From Deltaproteobacteria bacterium (GTDB taxonomy: Bacteria; Desulfobacterota; BSN033; WVXP01), in assembly GCA_019308905.1 (NCBI GenBank), contig JAFDHF010000025.1:1-57254 (forward strand): DNA of 57,254 nt, read 5' to 3'. Below, piece by piece: positions 34,156 to 41,944 of this stretch. Every line of letters starts with the position of its first letter. Position 1 is the first letter of the stretch. A program made the position numbers and the translations under genes. The notes beneath the pieces were generated by a model. It made no database searches and was not told the DNA's origin. It saw only the letters and a program-made list of their open reading frames with translations.

Positions 34156-35409
34156 ATGATCAATATCACCGAATTCAAACGTCTAAATTTCTTCACCGGT
34201 TTCTTCACCACGGCAGATGACTGGACCCAGGGCCAGAACTACCACATGGAGAAACGGATGCTCCACAACCGCGGACTCCACACTCCCGGTATCTTCCGGG
34301 GTGAGAGGGACGATCTCCGCGTGGAGGCGGCAGGGGGATTCAACATCCGGGTGCTTCCCGGGGCGGCCCTGGACGGCGCCGGGAGAGAGATCTACCTCGG
34401 CCAGCCGGGCACCCTCACCATCCACCCTGATGCCTACTCCTTGCCCCAACCGGTCTACGTAGCCATCCGGTACGAAGAATCAGAAACCGATCGGGTCGAA
34501 AACGTACAAGCACCGCAGTACAGCGGCTATACACGGGTAGCGGAAATTCCCCGCCTGGAGATCACTACCTCACAGCCGGACAACAGGCTCCGGCTGGAGC
34601 TGGCCCGCATCGTTCTGCAGCCGGGGGCAACGGGGATCGCCAACCCGGTCGACCCCGACAATCCCGGAGGCAACGAGATCGACCGCAGGTACGTCGTCTG
34701 GGCCGGTTCTGTGGGCACAGCCGAGCGACCCCTCCCACCTGCAGTAATGGAGGAAGTGGTCCAACTCATGGGTCGCAAAAGGCGGGACTTTGCAGCCCTT
34801 GCCCGGGCCTTTCCCGTTCCTTCGGCCGAGGATGTCCGCCACGGAGCCCTGGTTCTGGAGATGTTGGCCCGCACCGGTTCTATCCATCCCGAAAACCTTC
34901 CCGCTGTGCTTGCCGCCCTGGCCGCCGTGGAGCAGGACGTGGGGCAGGAGATGGGCACAGCCCATCCCGGGGTCGTCGCCACACCCGAGTATCAGGCTTA
35001 CGAGGCAGCGGTCTCTCTCCTGATTACCTCCCTCCGAGAGGGGGCTGAGATAGGTCTCCTCCTTACAAGGGAAGATGCCGTGGCAGAGGCGGCCCGGGAG
35101 ATCTCCGAGATCGTCATCCAGCCTCCCGTGGCTGAAGCAGGGGCGGACAGGACTGCTCTAACTCCCGGTGACACCGCGAGAATAGCCCTCGACGCTTCCG
35201 GTTCTCATGCCTTCGGCGGACACGAGATCACTCGCTACGAGTGGGAGTTGGCTGAGACACATGGCGAGGCTCCTATAGCCCATGCGGGTCGCGACCGGGT
35301 GGTCTTCACCGGGGGTGAAGGGATGGTGGTGACCCTTGACGCGGGTGGATCCCGCGCCTTTGGAGGCCGGCAGATCGTCCGGTATCACTGGAAGAGGAAA
35401 GAGGATTAG
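34156..35409 (+). CDS. eCIS adaptor/fibre-base protein with C-terminal PKD-type half repeats
   Basis: 417 residues, RBS AGGAAGG. The N-terminus MINITEFKRLNFFTGFFTTA, DDWTQGQNYHMEKRMLHNRG and LPGAALDGAGREIYLGQPGT belongs to a family regularly seen after tail protein I in eCIS operons (fibre-attachment like). A helical middle (about 195-310) follows. The C-terminal 105 residues hold two PKD-type first halves (VAEAGADRTAL...IALDASGSHAF...RYEWEL; IAHAGRDRVVF...VTLDAGGSRAFGG...RYHWKR) ending abruptly at KRKED. The missing second half appears at the N-terminus of the next gene, 100 bases downstream, suggesting a two-chain fold. Confidence 0.82.
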   Translation: MINITEFKRLNFFTGFFTTADDWTQGQNYHMEKRMLHNRGLHTPGIFRGERDDLRVEAAGGFNIRVLPGAALDGAGREIYLGQPGTLTIHPDAYSLPQPVYVAIRYEESETDRVENVQAPQYSGYTRVAEIPRLEITTSQPDNRLRLELARIVLQPGATGIANPVDPDNPGGNEIDRRYVVWAGSVGTAERPLPPAVMEEVVQLMGRKRRDFAALARAFPVPSAEDVRHGALVLEMLARTGSIHPENLPAVLAALAAVEQDVGQEMGTAHPGVVATPEYQAYEAAVSLLITSLREGAEIGLLLTREDAVAEAAREISEIVIQPPVAEAGADRTALTPGDTARIALDASGSHAFGGHEITRYEWELAETHGEAPIAHAGRDRVVFTGGEGMVVTLDAGGSRAFGGRQIVRYHWKRKED

Positions 35410-35509
35410 AGAGTCGAGGCCGCCAGGAGGTGGCTCTCAGGAAGGGAGGACCGGCAGTCCTCGGACAGGCGGCAACTCCGCACTCTGACGCTGGAAAGGA
35501 GCACACATC

Positions 35510-36103
35510 ATGGCATACACAATCGACGATTTTCCGATCGTTACAGACCAACCCCGCATCGAGGTGGACCTGCCCGTGGGCCGACACGTGCTGGAACTGG
35601 TGGTGGAGGACAGCGCAGGCCTGAGAAGCGCCCCGGACACGGTTGTCATCACCGTGCTGAGGAGACCGGGACCTACACCGACCCCCACGGTCACACCCAG
35701 ACCTACCGTGACACCCAGACCCACGGTTACCCCCAGACCTACCGTGACCCCCAGGCCGACGGTCACACCCAGGCCCACCTTTACGCCGAGACCGACCGTG
35801 ACGCCGCGGCCCACATTCACGCCCAGACCGACGGTCACCGTAAGGCCGACCATGACCGTAAGGCCCACCGTGAGACCCACAATTCGACCGACCCGCTTTC
35901 TCCCGAGCGATTACCCGGACCGCCGTGTGGACGAGGTGAGAGGTATCGGCCGGTCTTACACGGAGCGTCTGAGAGCCGGTGGGATCACGAATCTGGCCGA
36001 GTTGGCCTCCATGGAGCCTGCACGGTTGGCCCGGATGCTCGATGTTTCAGAGGTGAAAGCCATGAGCTTCATCGACGAGGCCAGGCGCCTGCTCGTGGGG
36101 TAG
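35510..36103 (+). CDS. PKD half-domain, Thr-Pro-repeat (mucin-like), helix-hairpin-helix protein
   Basis: 197 residues, RBS GGAAAGGAG. Residues 1-50 look like the second half of a PKD-like sandwich (QPRIEVDLPVGRHVLELVVE, DSAGLRSAPDTVVITVL). Residues about 53-129 are a repeat of PTVTPR hexads (about ten clear units, some with F, M or V changes); every unit has two Thr flanked by Pro, as in mucins and bacterial PT-boxes. Residues about 138-197 form a helix-hairpin-helix module (DEVRGIGRSYTERLRAGGIT, LAELASMEPARLARMLDVSE) of the DUF4332/HhH_5 type. There is no signal peptide. A polypeptide-GalNAc-transferase-like gene starts 5 bases downstream. Likely a stalk or fibre component of the particle. 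Confidence 0.75.
   Translation: MAYTIDDFPIVTDQPRIEVDLPVGRHVLELVVEDSAGLRSAPDTVVITVLRRPGPTPTPTVTPRPTVTPRPTVTPRPTVTPRPTVTPRPTFTPRPTVTPRPTFTPRPTVTVRPTMTVRPTVRPTIRPTRFLPSDYPDRRVDEVRGIGRSYTERLRAGGITNLAELASMEPARLARMLDVSEVKAMSFIDEARRLLVG
35666..35896 (+). repeat. 18-bp period coding repeat (PTVTPR)
   Basis: A tandem array with 18-base period encoding PTVTPR. Codons vary between units (ccc/cct/ccg, aca/acc/acg), so the protein repeat, not only the DNA, appears to be under selection. The last units degrade to TVTVRP, TMTVRP, TVRP and TIRP. Confidence 0.9.
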
Positions 36104-36108
36104 AAAAA

Positions 36109-36999
36109 ATGAGCCGCGGGAGAGTCACCGTCATAATCCCCGCTTATAACGAGGGGGAGAACCTCGTGGACACGGTGGGCTGTATTCTGGAAAACACCAC
36201 CTACCCCGACTTCGAGGTGGTGATCGTCGATGACGGTTCCACAGACTCGAGCGGAGACCGTGCAGCCGTCCTGTTCGGGGACAAGGGGCCGGTTTCCCTG
36301 GTAAGGGCAGAAGGCCTGGGAGTTGCCGGCGCACGCAATCATGGTGTTAATGCCGCCAGCGGAGAGATCCTCCTCTTCCTGGACGGTCACTGCTATACAC
36401 CTCCAGGCTGGATGAAAGCCCTGATCGCACCCCTTGAGGATCCGAAAACCGGCATGGTAGGGCCCTCCTTTGCGAGCCTCCAACATGGCGACGGCACGCG
36501 GGGACTGGGAATCACCTGGCGCGACTCGAGCCTCGAGATGGAGTGGCTCCTCGAGACGGGCGATCTGCCCTACCCCGTTCCTCTCCTGCCAGGAGGCTGC
36601 CAGGCCATGAGGCGGGCGGACTTTGAAAGAATCGGGGGCTACGACGCCGGGATGACCCGGTGGGGCAGCGAGGATCAGGAAATCAGCCTCCGGATCTGGC
36701 TGATGGGTTATGACGTACTGGTTCAGCCCCAGACCGTCATCTATCATCTGTTTCGGGAGAGCCACCCCTATAGAGTGGATATGAAGAGGATCATTTACAA
36801 CCGCCTGCGCATGGCCATGGTCCATCTCTCCAACGACAGGCTTGCCAGGGTGCTTGAGCACTACAGGGATACCCAGGGATTCTGCGAGATAATGATCTGG
36901 CTCCTGGAAAGCGATACCATGGACCGGCGCAGGTATTTCCAGGAGCGGCGGTGCCGGGACGATGACTGGTTCTGCAGGCGCTTCGACTGCCGGATCTGA
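36109..36999 (+). CDS. Family 2/27-type glycosyltransferase (polypeptide GalNAc-transferase-like)
   Basis: 296 residues. GT-A fold: VTVIIPAYNEGENLVDTVGC, FEVVIVDDGSTDSS and LGVAGARNHGVNAASGEILL. The metal site is LFLDGHCYTPPGW, a D-G-H triad (92-94), that is DxH as in polypeptide GalNAc-transferases instead of the usual DxD. The acceptor-side block GGYDAGMTRWGSEDQEISLR, then IWLMGYDVLVQPQTVIYHLF matches the WGGExxExSFRxWxCGG...HxFR block of that group. There is no lectin domain, signal peptide or membrane segment, so it should act in the cytoplasm. It starts 5 bases after the Thr-Pro-repeat gene, so the two are probably co-translated. Probable role: O-glycosylation of that repeat. The alternative, a toxin-type glycosyltransferase effector, is less likely because it lacks the LQxxxGN motif. 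Confidence 0.85.
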   Translation: MSRGRVTVIIPAYNEGENLVDTVGCILENTTYPDFEVVIVDDGSTDSSGDRAAVLFGDKGPVSLVRAEGLGVAGARNHGVNAASGEILLFLDGHCYTPPGWMKALIAPLEDPKTGMVGPSFASLQHGDGTRGLGITWRDSSLEMEWLLETGDLPYPVPLLPGGCQAMRRADFERIGGYDAGMTRWGSEDQEISLRIWLMGYDVLVQPQTVIYHLFRESHPYRVDMKRIIYNRLRMAMVHLSNDRLARVLEHYRDTQGFCEIMIWLLESDTMDRRRYFQERRCRDDDWFCRRFDCRI

Positions 37000-37236
37000 C
37001 AGGAGGAATCAGCGGGCCGTCCCAGTTCCAAATGATGGGGGGTCGCAGGGGTCTTTTCCCTTGCCTTCTTTTTTCTCCTCTACATGGGGCGCCGTCTCTT
37101 CAAGGCAGGAATCATCTTTCCTCCAGGGCTCCCTCGGGACAGGCCGTGCCGGCCCGTACCCCTTGCTTGATCGGGCAAGACAACCAGGAGAGTCACGGAT
37201 AGAACCCTTGGAAGAAGGGGACCGAGAAGAGACCCG

Positions 37237-38640
37237 ATGAATACACGCACCAGAGCGGCTTCCAGAAAGGTTGAGACAGAGCAAGGCAGTCCGGCCTCAG
37301 AAGCACGCAGGCCTGAACTCTCCCCGTCTGACAATCCCCTTGCCGCCCGCATACTCCTCCTTCAAAAGAAGGTGGGGAACCAGGCCGTTCAGAGGCTGCT
37401 TCGACCCGAAGGGGTTGTTGCCCGTTTTCCGTCACCCCCTGACTGCCATACCTTCGTACCCGGCCTTGCATACGTAAAGCCCATCATCAAGGAGGGATAC
37501 GACGGCACGGCGTATACGGCCATCAGGTCGGGATGGTGTCCCAATTCATGGAGACGGCGATGGCAGATCTACGACGCGGAAGACAGGCTCCTCTACGAGT
37601 CCCACTATACCCTGCCGGAGCCGACCCTTTACATTCCAAAGGATGTGGTGGCCAGAGGTAAAGCCGGCGGAAAGGATAGACCCTGGTCTGTGTGGATAAA
37701 GGTGACCCACACTTTGGAACCCTTCGGCGGTTCGGATCCGAAGAATTTTCCCCACTCCTACATGAAGTTCTACGTGTACGACACGTGGGAAGAGTTCATG
37801 AAGGACCCGAAGGCGAGGCTCTCCGATGTGACTCAAAAGCCCGGCCAGGGAGGCAGGCCGACCCCGCCGAAACCCGCCGGGTCGGCCGCTCTTTCAGGGG
37901 CACGTTCGGTGGTGGACTACGGCAGTGTAGTGGCCATGCACGAAGCCTATCTCCGTGAGATCTACGACGGCTCTGCCAGGGCAATTACAGATACGGCCAA
38001 AACCATGGTGGAGAAGGGCGTCCCACAGGGGGACGCGGCCAGGTGGGCCGTGGAAGCACGCAATCAGCTCAAAGTGAAGATCAGGGCCCAGGGCAACCCC
38101 ATCCTCAAGAAGGTCTTTGAAGCTCGGAACCTCAGGGAGTATCACAACAAGTTCGGCCCCAGCTACGAGCAACTCTACGCCAAGTATGCCAAACAGGGCC
38201 TTTCGCCCGAAGAAATCAACACCAAAATCATCCGCGGTGCCGGAAAACCCAACATCCTGGTCAACCGCTGGGCAGGGCGCCTGCGGGTGGCCGGCAAGAT
38301 ACTCATCGCCCTCGATATAGCCGTGGCCGGGGTCAAGGTAGCCCTCGCACCCGAGGGCGAGAGAGTCCGGGTGGCTCTCCAGGAGGTCGCACGAATCGCC
38401 GGCTCCCTGGCCCTGGGTGCTGCAGGAGCCAAGGCCGGGGCAGCCGCCGGTGCTGCCGTCGGTGCCCTCTTCGGCGGGGCAGGTGCCATTCCAGGCGCCA
38501 TCATCGGCGGCATTATCGGGGCGATCGGCGGGGGCTTGCTCGGGGGATGGCTGGGAGAGAGCCTGGTCGAGAAGATCTACGAGATGTTCCCCCCCTCGGA
38601 TTGCGTGTTTGAAGGGGAATTCAAGGAGGAGGATCAGTAA
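37237..38640 (+). CDS. Candidate eCIS effector with glycine-zipper C-terminus
   Basis: 467 residues. The N-terminal 60 residues are disordered and hold the LLQKKVGNQAVQRLL motif (41-55), also present in the DUF4157 protein and the candidate effector at 39716. A beta-rich region follows (about 65-210: WRRRWQIYDAEDRLLYESHY, KFYVYDTWEEFMK), then a helical region (about 230-370), and a long glycine-zipper membrane-like stretch (about 388-450: AAGAKAGAAAGAAVGALF, GAIIGGIIGAIGGGLLGG). It ends in a short acidic tail. Probable payload or pore-forming protein. It lies 237 bases behind the glycosyltransferase gene, and an Asp-box protein follows. Confidence 0.65.
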   Translation: MNTRTRAASRKVETEQGSPASEARRPELSPSDNPLAARILLLQKKVGNQAVQRLLRPEGVVARFPSPPDCHTFVPGLAYVKPIIKEGYDGTAYTAIRSGWCPNSWRRRWQIYDAEDRLLYESHYTLPEPTLYIPKDVVARGKAGGKDRPWSVWIKVTHTLEPFGGSDPKNFPHSYMKFYVYDTWEEFMKDPKARLSDVTQKPGQGGRPTPPKPAGSAALSGARSVVDYGSVVAMHEAYLREIYDGSARAITDTAKTMVEKGVPQGDAARWAVEARNQLKVKIRAQGNPILKKVFEARNLREYHNKFGPSYEQLYAKYAKQGLSPEEINTKIIRGAGKPNILVNRWAGRLRVAGKILIALDIAVAGVKVALAPEGERVRVALQEVARIAGSLALGAAGAKAGAAAGAAVGALFGGAGAIPGAIIGGIIGAIGGGLLGGWLGESLVEKIYEMFPPSDCVFEGEFKEEDQ

Positions 38641-38643
38641 CCC

Positions 38644-39687
38644 TTGGATTTTTGCACCCTGGTCTGGACGCCTGAGGACGTTCGCGTAATTACGGATCTT
38701 TCGGTGTTCACGGCGAAAATCGCTATCCCTCCGAAAGACCGCTATTGGCTCGGCTTGTACCGTGACAAGGCGGGGGTGATCTATCTCCGGGCCAAGGGCA
38801 ACCGGCAGCCCTTCTGGATAAGCCGGGATGGAGGGCTGGATTTCGAGCCCCTCGCCCCTGTTCCCGGCAACGGCGAGGCGATTCCAGGCTACCGCTGCAA
38901 GGTGCACTCGACCGCAGGAGTCCTCACCGCCGTGGAAGGCCGTCATTTGTGGGTCTACGGTGAGGGGGGCCGGTGGACCCGTCGTAAACTCCCCCAGGAA
39001 TTCCACTTCCGCGACGTCAGCATCGACCCTGGTGGGGGAGCCTGGTTTGCCGGTTCGGTGGACTCCAGGCGGATTCCCGGCGAAGAGACCGAGGCGGCCG
39101 TCCGCTACCAGGCCGAGCCCGGGGCTCCCTTCGAGCCCAGGTCCCCGCGCTTGAACCCCCTGGACGGTGCCAGGTTGATCCGAGAGGGAGGTCTTGCCGA
39201 ACTCAGAACCATCGATGCCGAGGGCCCTCCTGTTATCGCTGCCTCGGTCTGCTCGTGGCTCCTGGATGACGGTTCTTCCTTCGTGTTTGTCTTCGGCCCC
39301 GACCGCACCCATACCAGGAGGCTCAAAGGAGAGATGATCCGCTCCATCGACAGATCCGACCAGCCTGGATTTCGCCTATTCACCTGCCAGGGCACGGTCT
39401 GGCAGGCCCGCGGGACTCGTTGGGAGGGCCGTTCCATGGTGGGGCCGATCCTGAAGGCTCTCTGCGTCTCCGGGCGCACCATCCTGGTCCGCGCAGTGGA
39501 CACATGCCGGAAGAGAATAGTTGCCGCCGTGGAGGCAAGCCCGCCCGGCGCGGGCGGCTGGGCCCAGGACCCCGAGTTCACCGCCGTATGTGTCTCCCTC
39601 GATGGGGGAAAAACATTTGAGATGGTGCACCGTTTCGACTTTCGCGAGGGTGTCGAGATCCAGGATGTGACCTGGCTCTGCCACTGA
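38644..39687 (+). CDS. Asp-box (BNR) beta-propeller-like protein between effector candidates
   Basis: 347 residues starting with TTG (38644) just after the previous stop; GGAGGAGG lies upstream. It has at least two Asp-box repeats: SRDGGLDFEPL (near residue 60) and SLDGGKTFEMV (near residue 320), with further S-x-D-like strands between (RDVSIDPGGGAWFAGSVD). Such repeats form beta-propellers in sialidases and adhesins. It may be the adaptor, immunity protein or receptor-binding partner of the neighbouring effector; unknown. There is no signal peptide. Confidence 0.6.
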   Translation: MDFCTLVWTPEDVRVITDLSVFTAKIAIPPKDRYWLGLYRDKAGVIYLRAKGNRQPFWISRDGGLDFEPLAPVPGNGEAIPGYRCKVHSTAGVLTAVEGRHLWVYGEGGRWTRRKLPQEFHFRDVSIDPGGGAWFAGSVDSRRIPGEETEAAVRYQAEPGAPFEPRSPRLNPLDGARLIREGGLAELRTIDAEGPPVIAASVCSWLLDDGSSFVFVFGPDRTHTRRLKGEMIRSIDRSDQPGFRLFTCQGTVWQARGTRWEGRSMVGPILKALCVSGRTILVRAVDTCRKRIVAAVEASPPGAGGWAQDPEFTAVCVSLDGGKTFEMVHRFDFREGVEIQDVTWLCH

Positions 39688-39715
39688 CAATCACAAACCC
39701 CGGAAGAATCAGGAA

Positions 39716-41236
39716 ATGCCTGGAAAAGAGCAATCCCCTGAAAAGACGACTCTATCGGAGCAAAACCACCCGGCGGACAGAACAGACCTGGTCTCCCGGG
39801 CAGGGGAGCCCGATTTCCCTCAATCCATGGGATCTCCCCACGGGCGCATCCTCTCCCTCCAAAGAACCATCGGTAATCGAGCAGTCCGAAACATGATTGC
39901 GTCCAGCACCTTTCAGACAAAGCTCCAAATCGCCCGGGCAGCCGACAAATACCGGGGCAGGCCCGCCCCCTTCGCACCCGTGCCTCGTAGAAAGCCACAA
40001 CCGGAGCGAGAAGAAGACCTCATTCAGACAACACTGCCTTTCGAACCGATCCCGCGGCCGGTTCAGACAGAGGCCGAGCCTGAAAAGGAAACCGAGGGAG
40101 CATTCCAGCCCAAAAGCGTTGTTCTGAGGAACGTCCCCTGGGATCCGGATTATGGACTCTTCGAAAATCGCATCATAGCCGAGCTCGGAAAGACAAAGTA
40201 CGGGCTGACCGTTCCATTCCGTATGTACTACGCCCTCCTTGGAGAATCCAACCTTGAGGAAGTTACTTACAAGGGCCTTTCGCCCAAGGGGCTCCGTCCT
40301 GAGGCGGTCACCCTTCGAGTGGATGTCCGGAAGGGTACAGGGGAGGAGCTACCTTGGCATCTCTCCTTCAGCCTCCTCGATTTTTCAGTGCCCGGAGGAG
40401 GACCACAGGCGGCCGGGGTCGCCCTGAGGAAACGCGTCAGGTTGACCTTCGCCGACCAGGAGTGGGAATTGGGCTTACTCCAGGCTATCGATACGATAGA
40501 TAACTGGACCGACTCAGCCATAACGGCGATCCGGAATCAGCAGGAACTCAACAGAGACCAATGGATAGTCAGTTTTTGGGCAGAGGCGCTGGCCGGCGTT
40601 TCCATACCAAGCCCGGGCCGTTTCAGTGGCGTGACAAAGTCCCTGCGAGAAGCGAGGAGAATGGTCGAGGAGGCGGACCGGCCGGGGTTCCGGGACAATC
40701 CGGAATGGGTCGAAAACCAACTCGCCCTTGCCGAGATGTATCTCCGCATCGCACAGATTCGATTCAATGGGGCTTACCGCGAGTGGAACGAGTACCGGAA
40801 AGGCGTGATCAAGGGGGCAGCCACAGGCAAACGCATCTGCGAACTGGCGATCGTGGTGATCACCGCGCCAGCCAGCCTGCCCCTGGAGTCGGCCCTGCTG
40901 GCAGGGGTGGCAGAGACTGCCCTCCAGGTGGGAAAAAGCGTCTTTCTCGATGACCAAATCGATGTGGTGGATATTCTGCAAGCCTCTGCCACAGCATACT
41001 TCTCCAGTCTCGTGGCAGGGAAGATGAGAGGGCTTTTCGACAGCTCCCTGGCAAGGTATGGTGATCGGGGATTGAAGTGGCTGAACAGGCTCACCGAACA
41101 ACAGCTCAAGCAGGGTCTCCAATTCAGCTTGGACGGTGTCGTGAATGAATTCAGAGGCAAGGGTGCCACCACAGAACAAATCACCCGGAGGTTGGTCGAT
41201 CGAGCCTCTGCGGTCTGGGCCGGCATGGTAAGGTAG
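39716..41236 (+). CDS. Candidate eCIS effector 2
   Basis: 506 residues. The disordered N-terminus carries ILSLQRTIGNRAVRNMI (45-61), the same motif type as the DUF4157 protein and the first effector candidate. After a charged Pro-rich linker (about 80-130) comes a mixed fold (about 130-260: VPFRMYYALLGESNLEEVTY, VALRKRVRLTFADQEWELGL) and a helical C-terminus (about 290-506) with one hydrophobic stretch (AIVVITAPASLPLESALLAG). No catalytic motif is recognised. It lies 28 bases behind the Asp-box gene. It is the last plus-strand gene before the convergent minus-strand trio. Confidence 0.6.
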   Translation: MPGKEQSPEKTTLSEQNHPADRTDLVSRAGEPDFPQSMGSPHGRILSLQRTIGNRAVRNMIASSTFQTKLQIARAADKYRGRPAPFAPVPRRKPQPEREEDLIQTTLPFEPIPRPVQTEAEPEKETEGAFQPKSVVLRNVPWDPDYGLFENRIIAELGKTKYGLTVPFRMYYALLGESNLEEVTYKGLSPKGLRPEAVTLRVDVRKGTGEELPWHLSFSLLDFSVPGGGPQAAGVALRKRVRLTFADQEWELGLLQAIDTIDNWTDSAITAIRNQQELNRDQWIVSFWAEALAGVSIPSPGRFSGVTKSLREARRMVEEADRPGFRDNPEWVENQLALAEMYLRIAQIRFNGAYREWNEYRKGVIKGAATGKRICELAIVVITAPASLPLESALLAGVAETALQVGKSVFLDDQIDVVDILQASATAYFSSLVAGKMRGLFDSSLARYGDRGLKWLNRLTEQQLKQGLQFSLDGVVNEFRGKGATTEQITRRLVDRASAVWAGMVR

Positions 41237-41404
41237 CACCAGTGGGCAGGGTCAAGGATTACCCACACGTGAGCCCCGAAACGGTCACCCGTCTTGCCGA
41301 CCGCAGCGTCCCGGAGGGCGGAAACGATGGGGCAGCCATCCGCAAGAATCCTCGTTCAAACAGTGATTCGGGAAACTCCAGCCGCTCTCTCCCCGGTCGA
41401 TCCG

Positions 41405-41944
41405 TCACGTCCTCCTTCTCAGAAGGTAGCCTATGGTGACTCTCAACAGATACCTGGCAAGAAACCTCTGAAGAAGAGCGACAAGAAGTATCCAGGCAAT
41501 AAGCAGCCCCACATAGGTAACCGCTTTCCCCTGATCAAGAAGAAGCCCCCTCGCCGGCACAAGGGCAAGGAAAAACCCGAAAACCGTGTTCAACGCCAGG
41601 GGAATCGCTTTGAGCCGCTCCAGGGAGGCGAGAAAAGTCCGCACCTTGGCCCTGTGGACCTCGTAGGTCTCCTCGTACGATCGAAGTCCGGCCGGGCCGT
41701 ATCCGGATCCGTCAGGGCCCCGCATGAGATTGATGATGTCCCCGTCGGCCTGGATAACCGTTCGGAAGAGCAGCGACTCCCTTCCACCTCCCTGCCCTGC
41801 CCTGGGTGGGGCTTCCGTGTCGATCGAGACCCCTCCCTCCAGGAGGAAGTCCGGCAGGCTTCGCACGACAAGCCTCAAGGACTCGGCCAATCGGCAAAGG
41901 ACAAAACCCCTCTCTTCGGCCAATCTCAGAGCCATCTCGGTCAA
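41405..41944 (-). CDS. Unknown eCIS-linked protein C with membrane segments
   Basis: 179 residues. A middle motif ESLLFRTVIQADGDIINLM resembles the TVIQxDGDxT motif of the two upstream genes in this set. Two C-terminal hydrophobic segments are visible (ALNTVFGFFLALV, YVGLLIAWILLVALLQRFLA), followed by a basic end (RYLLRVTIGYLLRRRT), so it is probably an inner-membrane protein with a soluble N-terminus. Its start overlaps the stop of the 269-residue gene (ATGA), so the two are coupled. It is transcribed toward the effector genes (convergent). Function unknown. Confidence 0.6.
   Translation of the reverse strand: MTEMALRLAEERGFVLCRLAESLRLVVRSLPDFLLEGGVSIDTEAPPRAGQGGGRESLLFRTVIQADGDIINLMRGPDGSGYGPAGLRSYEETYEVHRAKVRTFLASLERLKAIPLALNTVFGFFLALVPARGLLLDQGKAVTYVGLLIAWILLVALLQRFLARYLLRVTIGYLLRRRT

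Noticed and set aside
35437-35880. Minus-strand frame with a VGLGVTVGLGVTV repeat
   Set aside because: It is the exact antisense of the PTVTPR coding repeat; the plus strand fits the operon and has an RBS.
35666-35896. CRISPR array
   Set aside because: The repeat is in frame with a coding sequence, the period is 18 bases and there are no unique spacers.
12626-36999. Type VI secretion system or a complete contractile prophage
   Set aside because: There are no TssJLM membrane genes, no head, portal or terminase genes; DUF4157, the Afp15-like ATPase and the Afp16 cap mark an eCIS.
36109-36999. The glycosyltransferase as an injected toxin
   Set aside because: It lacks the LQxxxGN N-terminal motif and a disordered leader, and is tightly coupled to the Thr-Pro-repeat gene. 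It stays a minor alternative.
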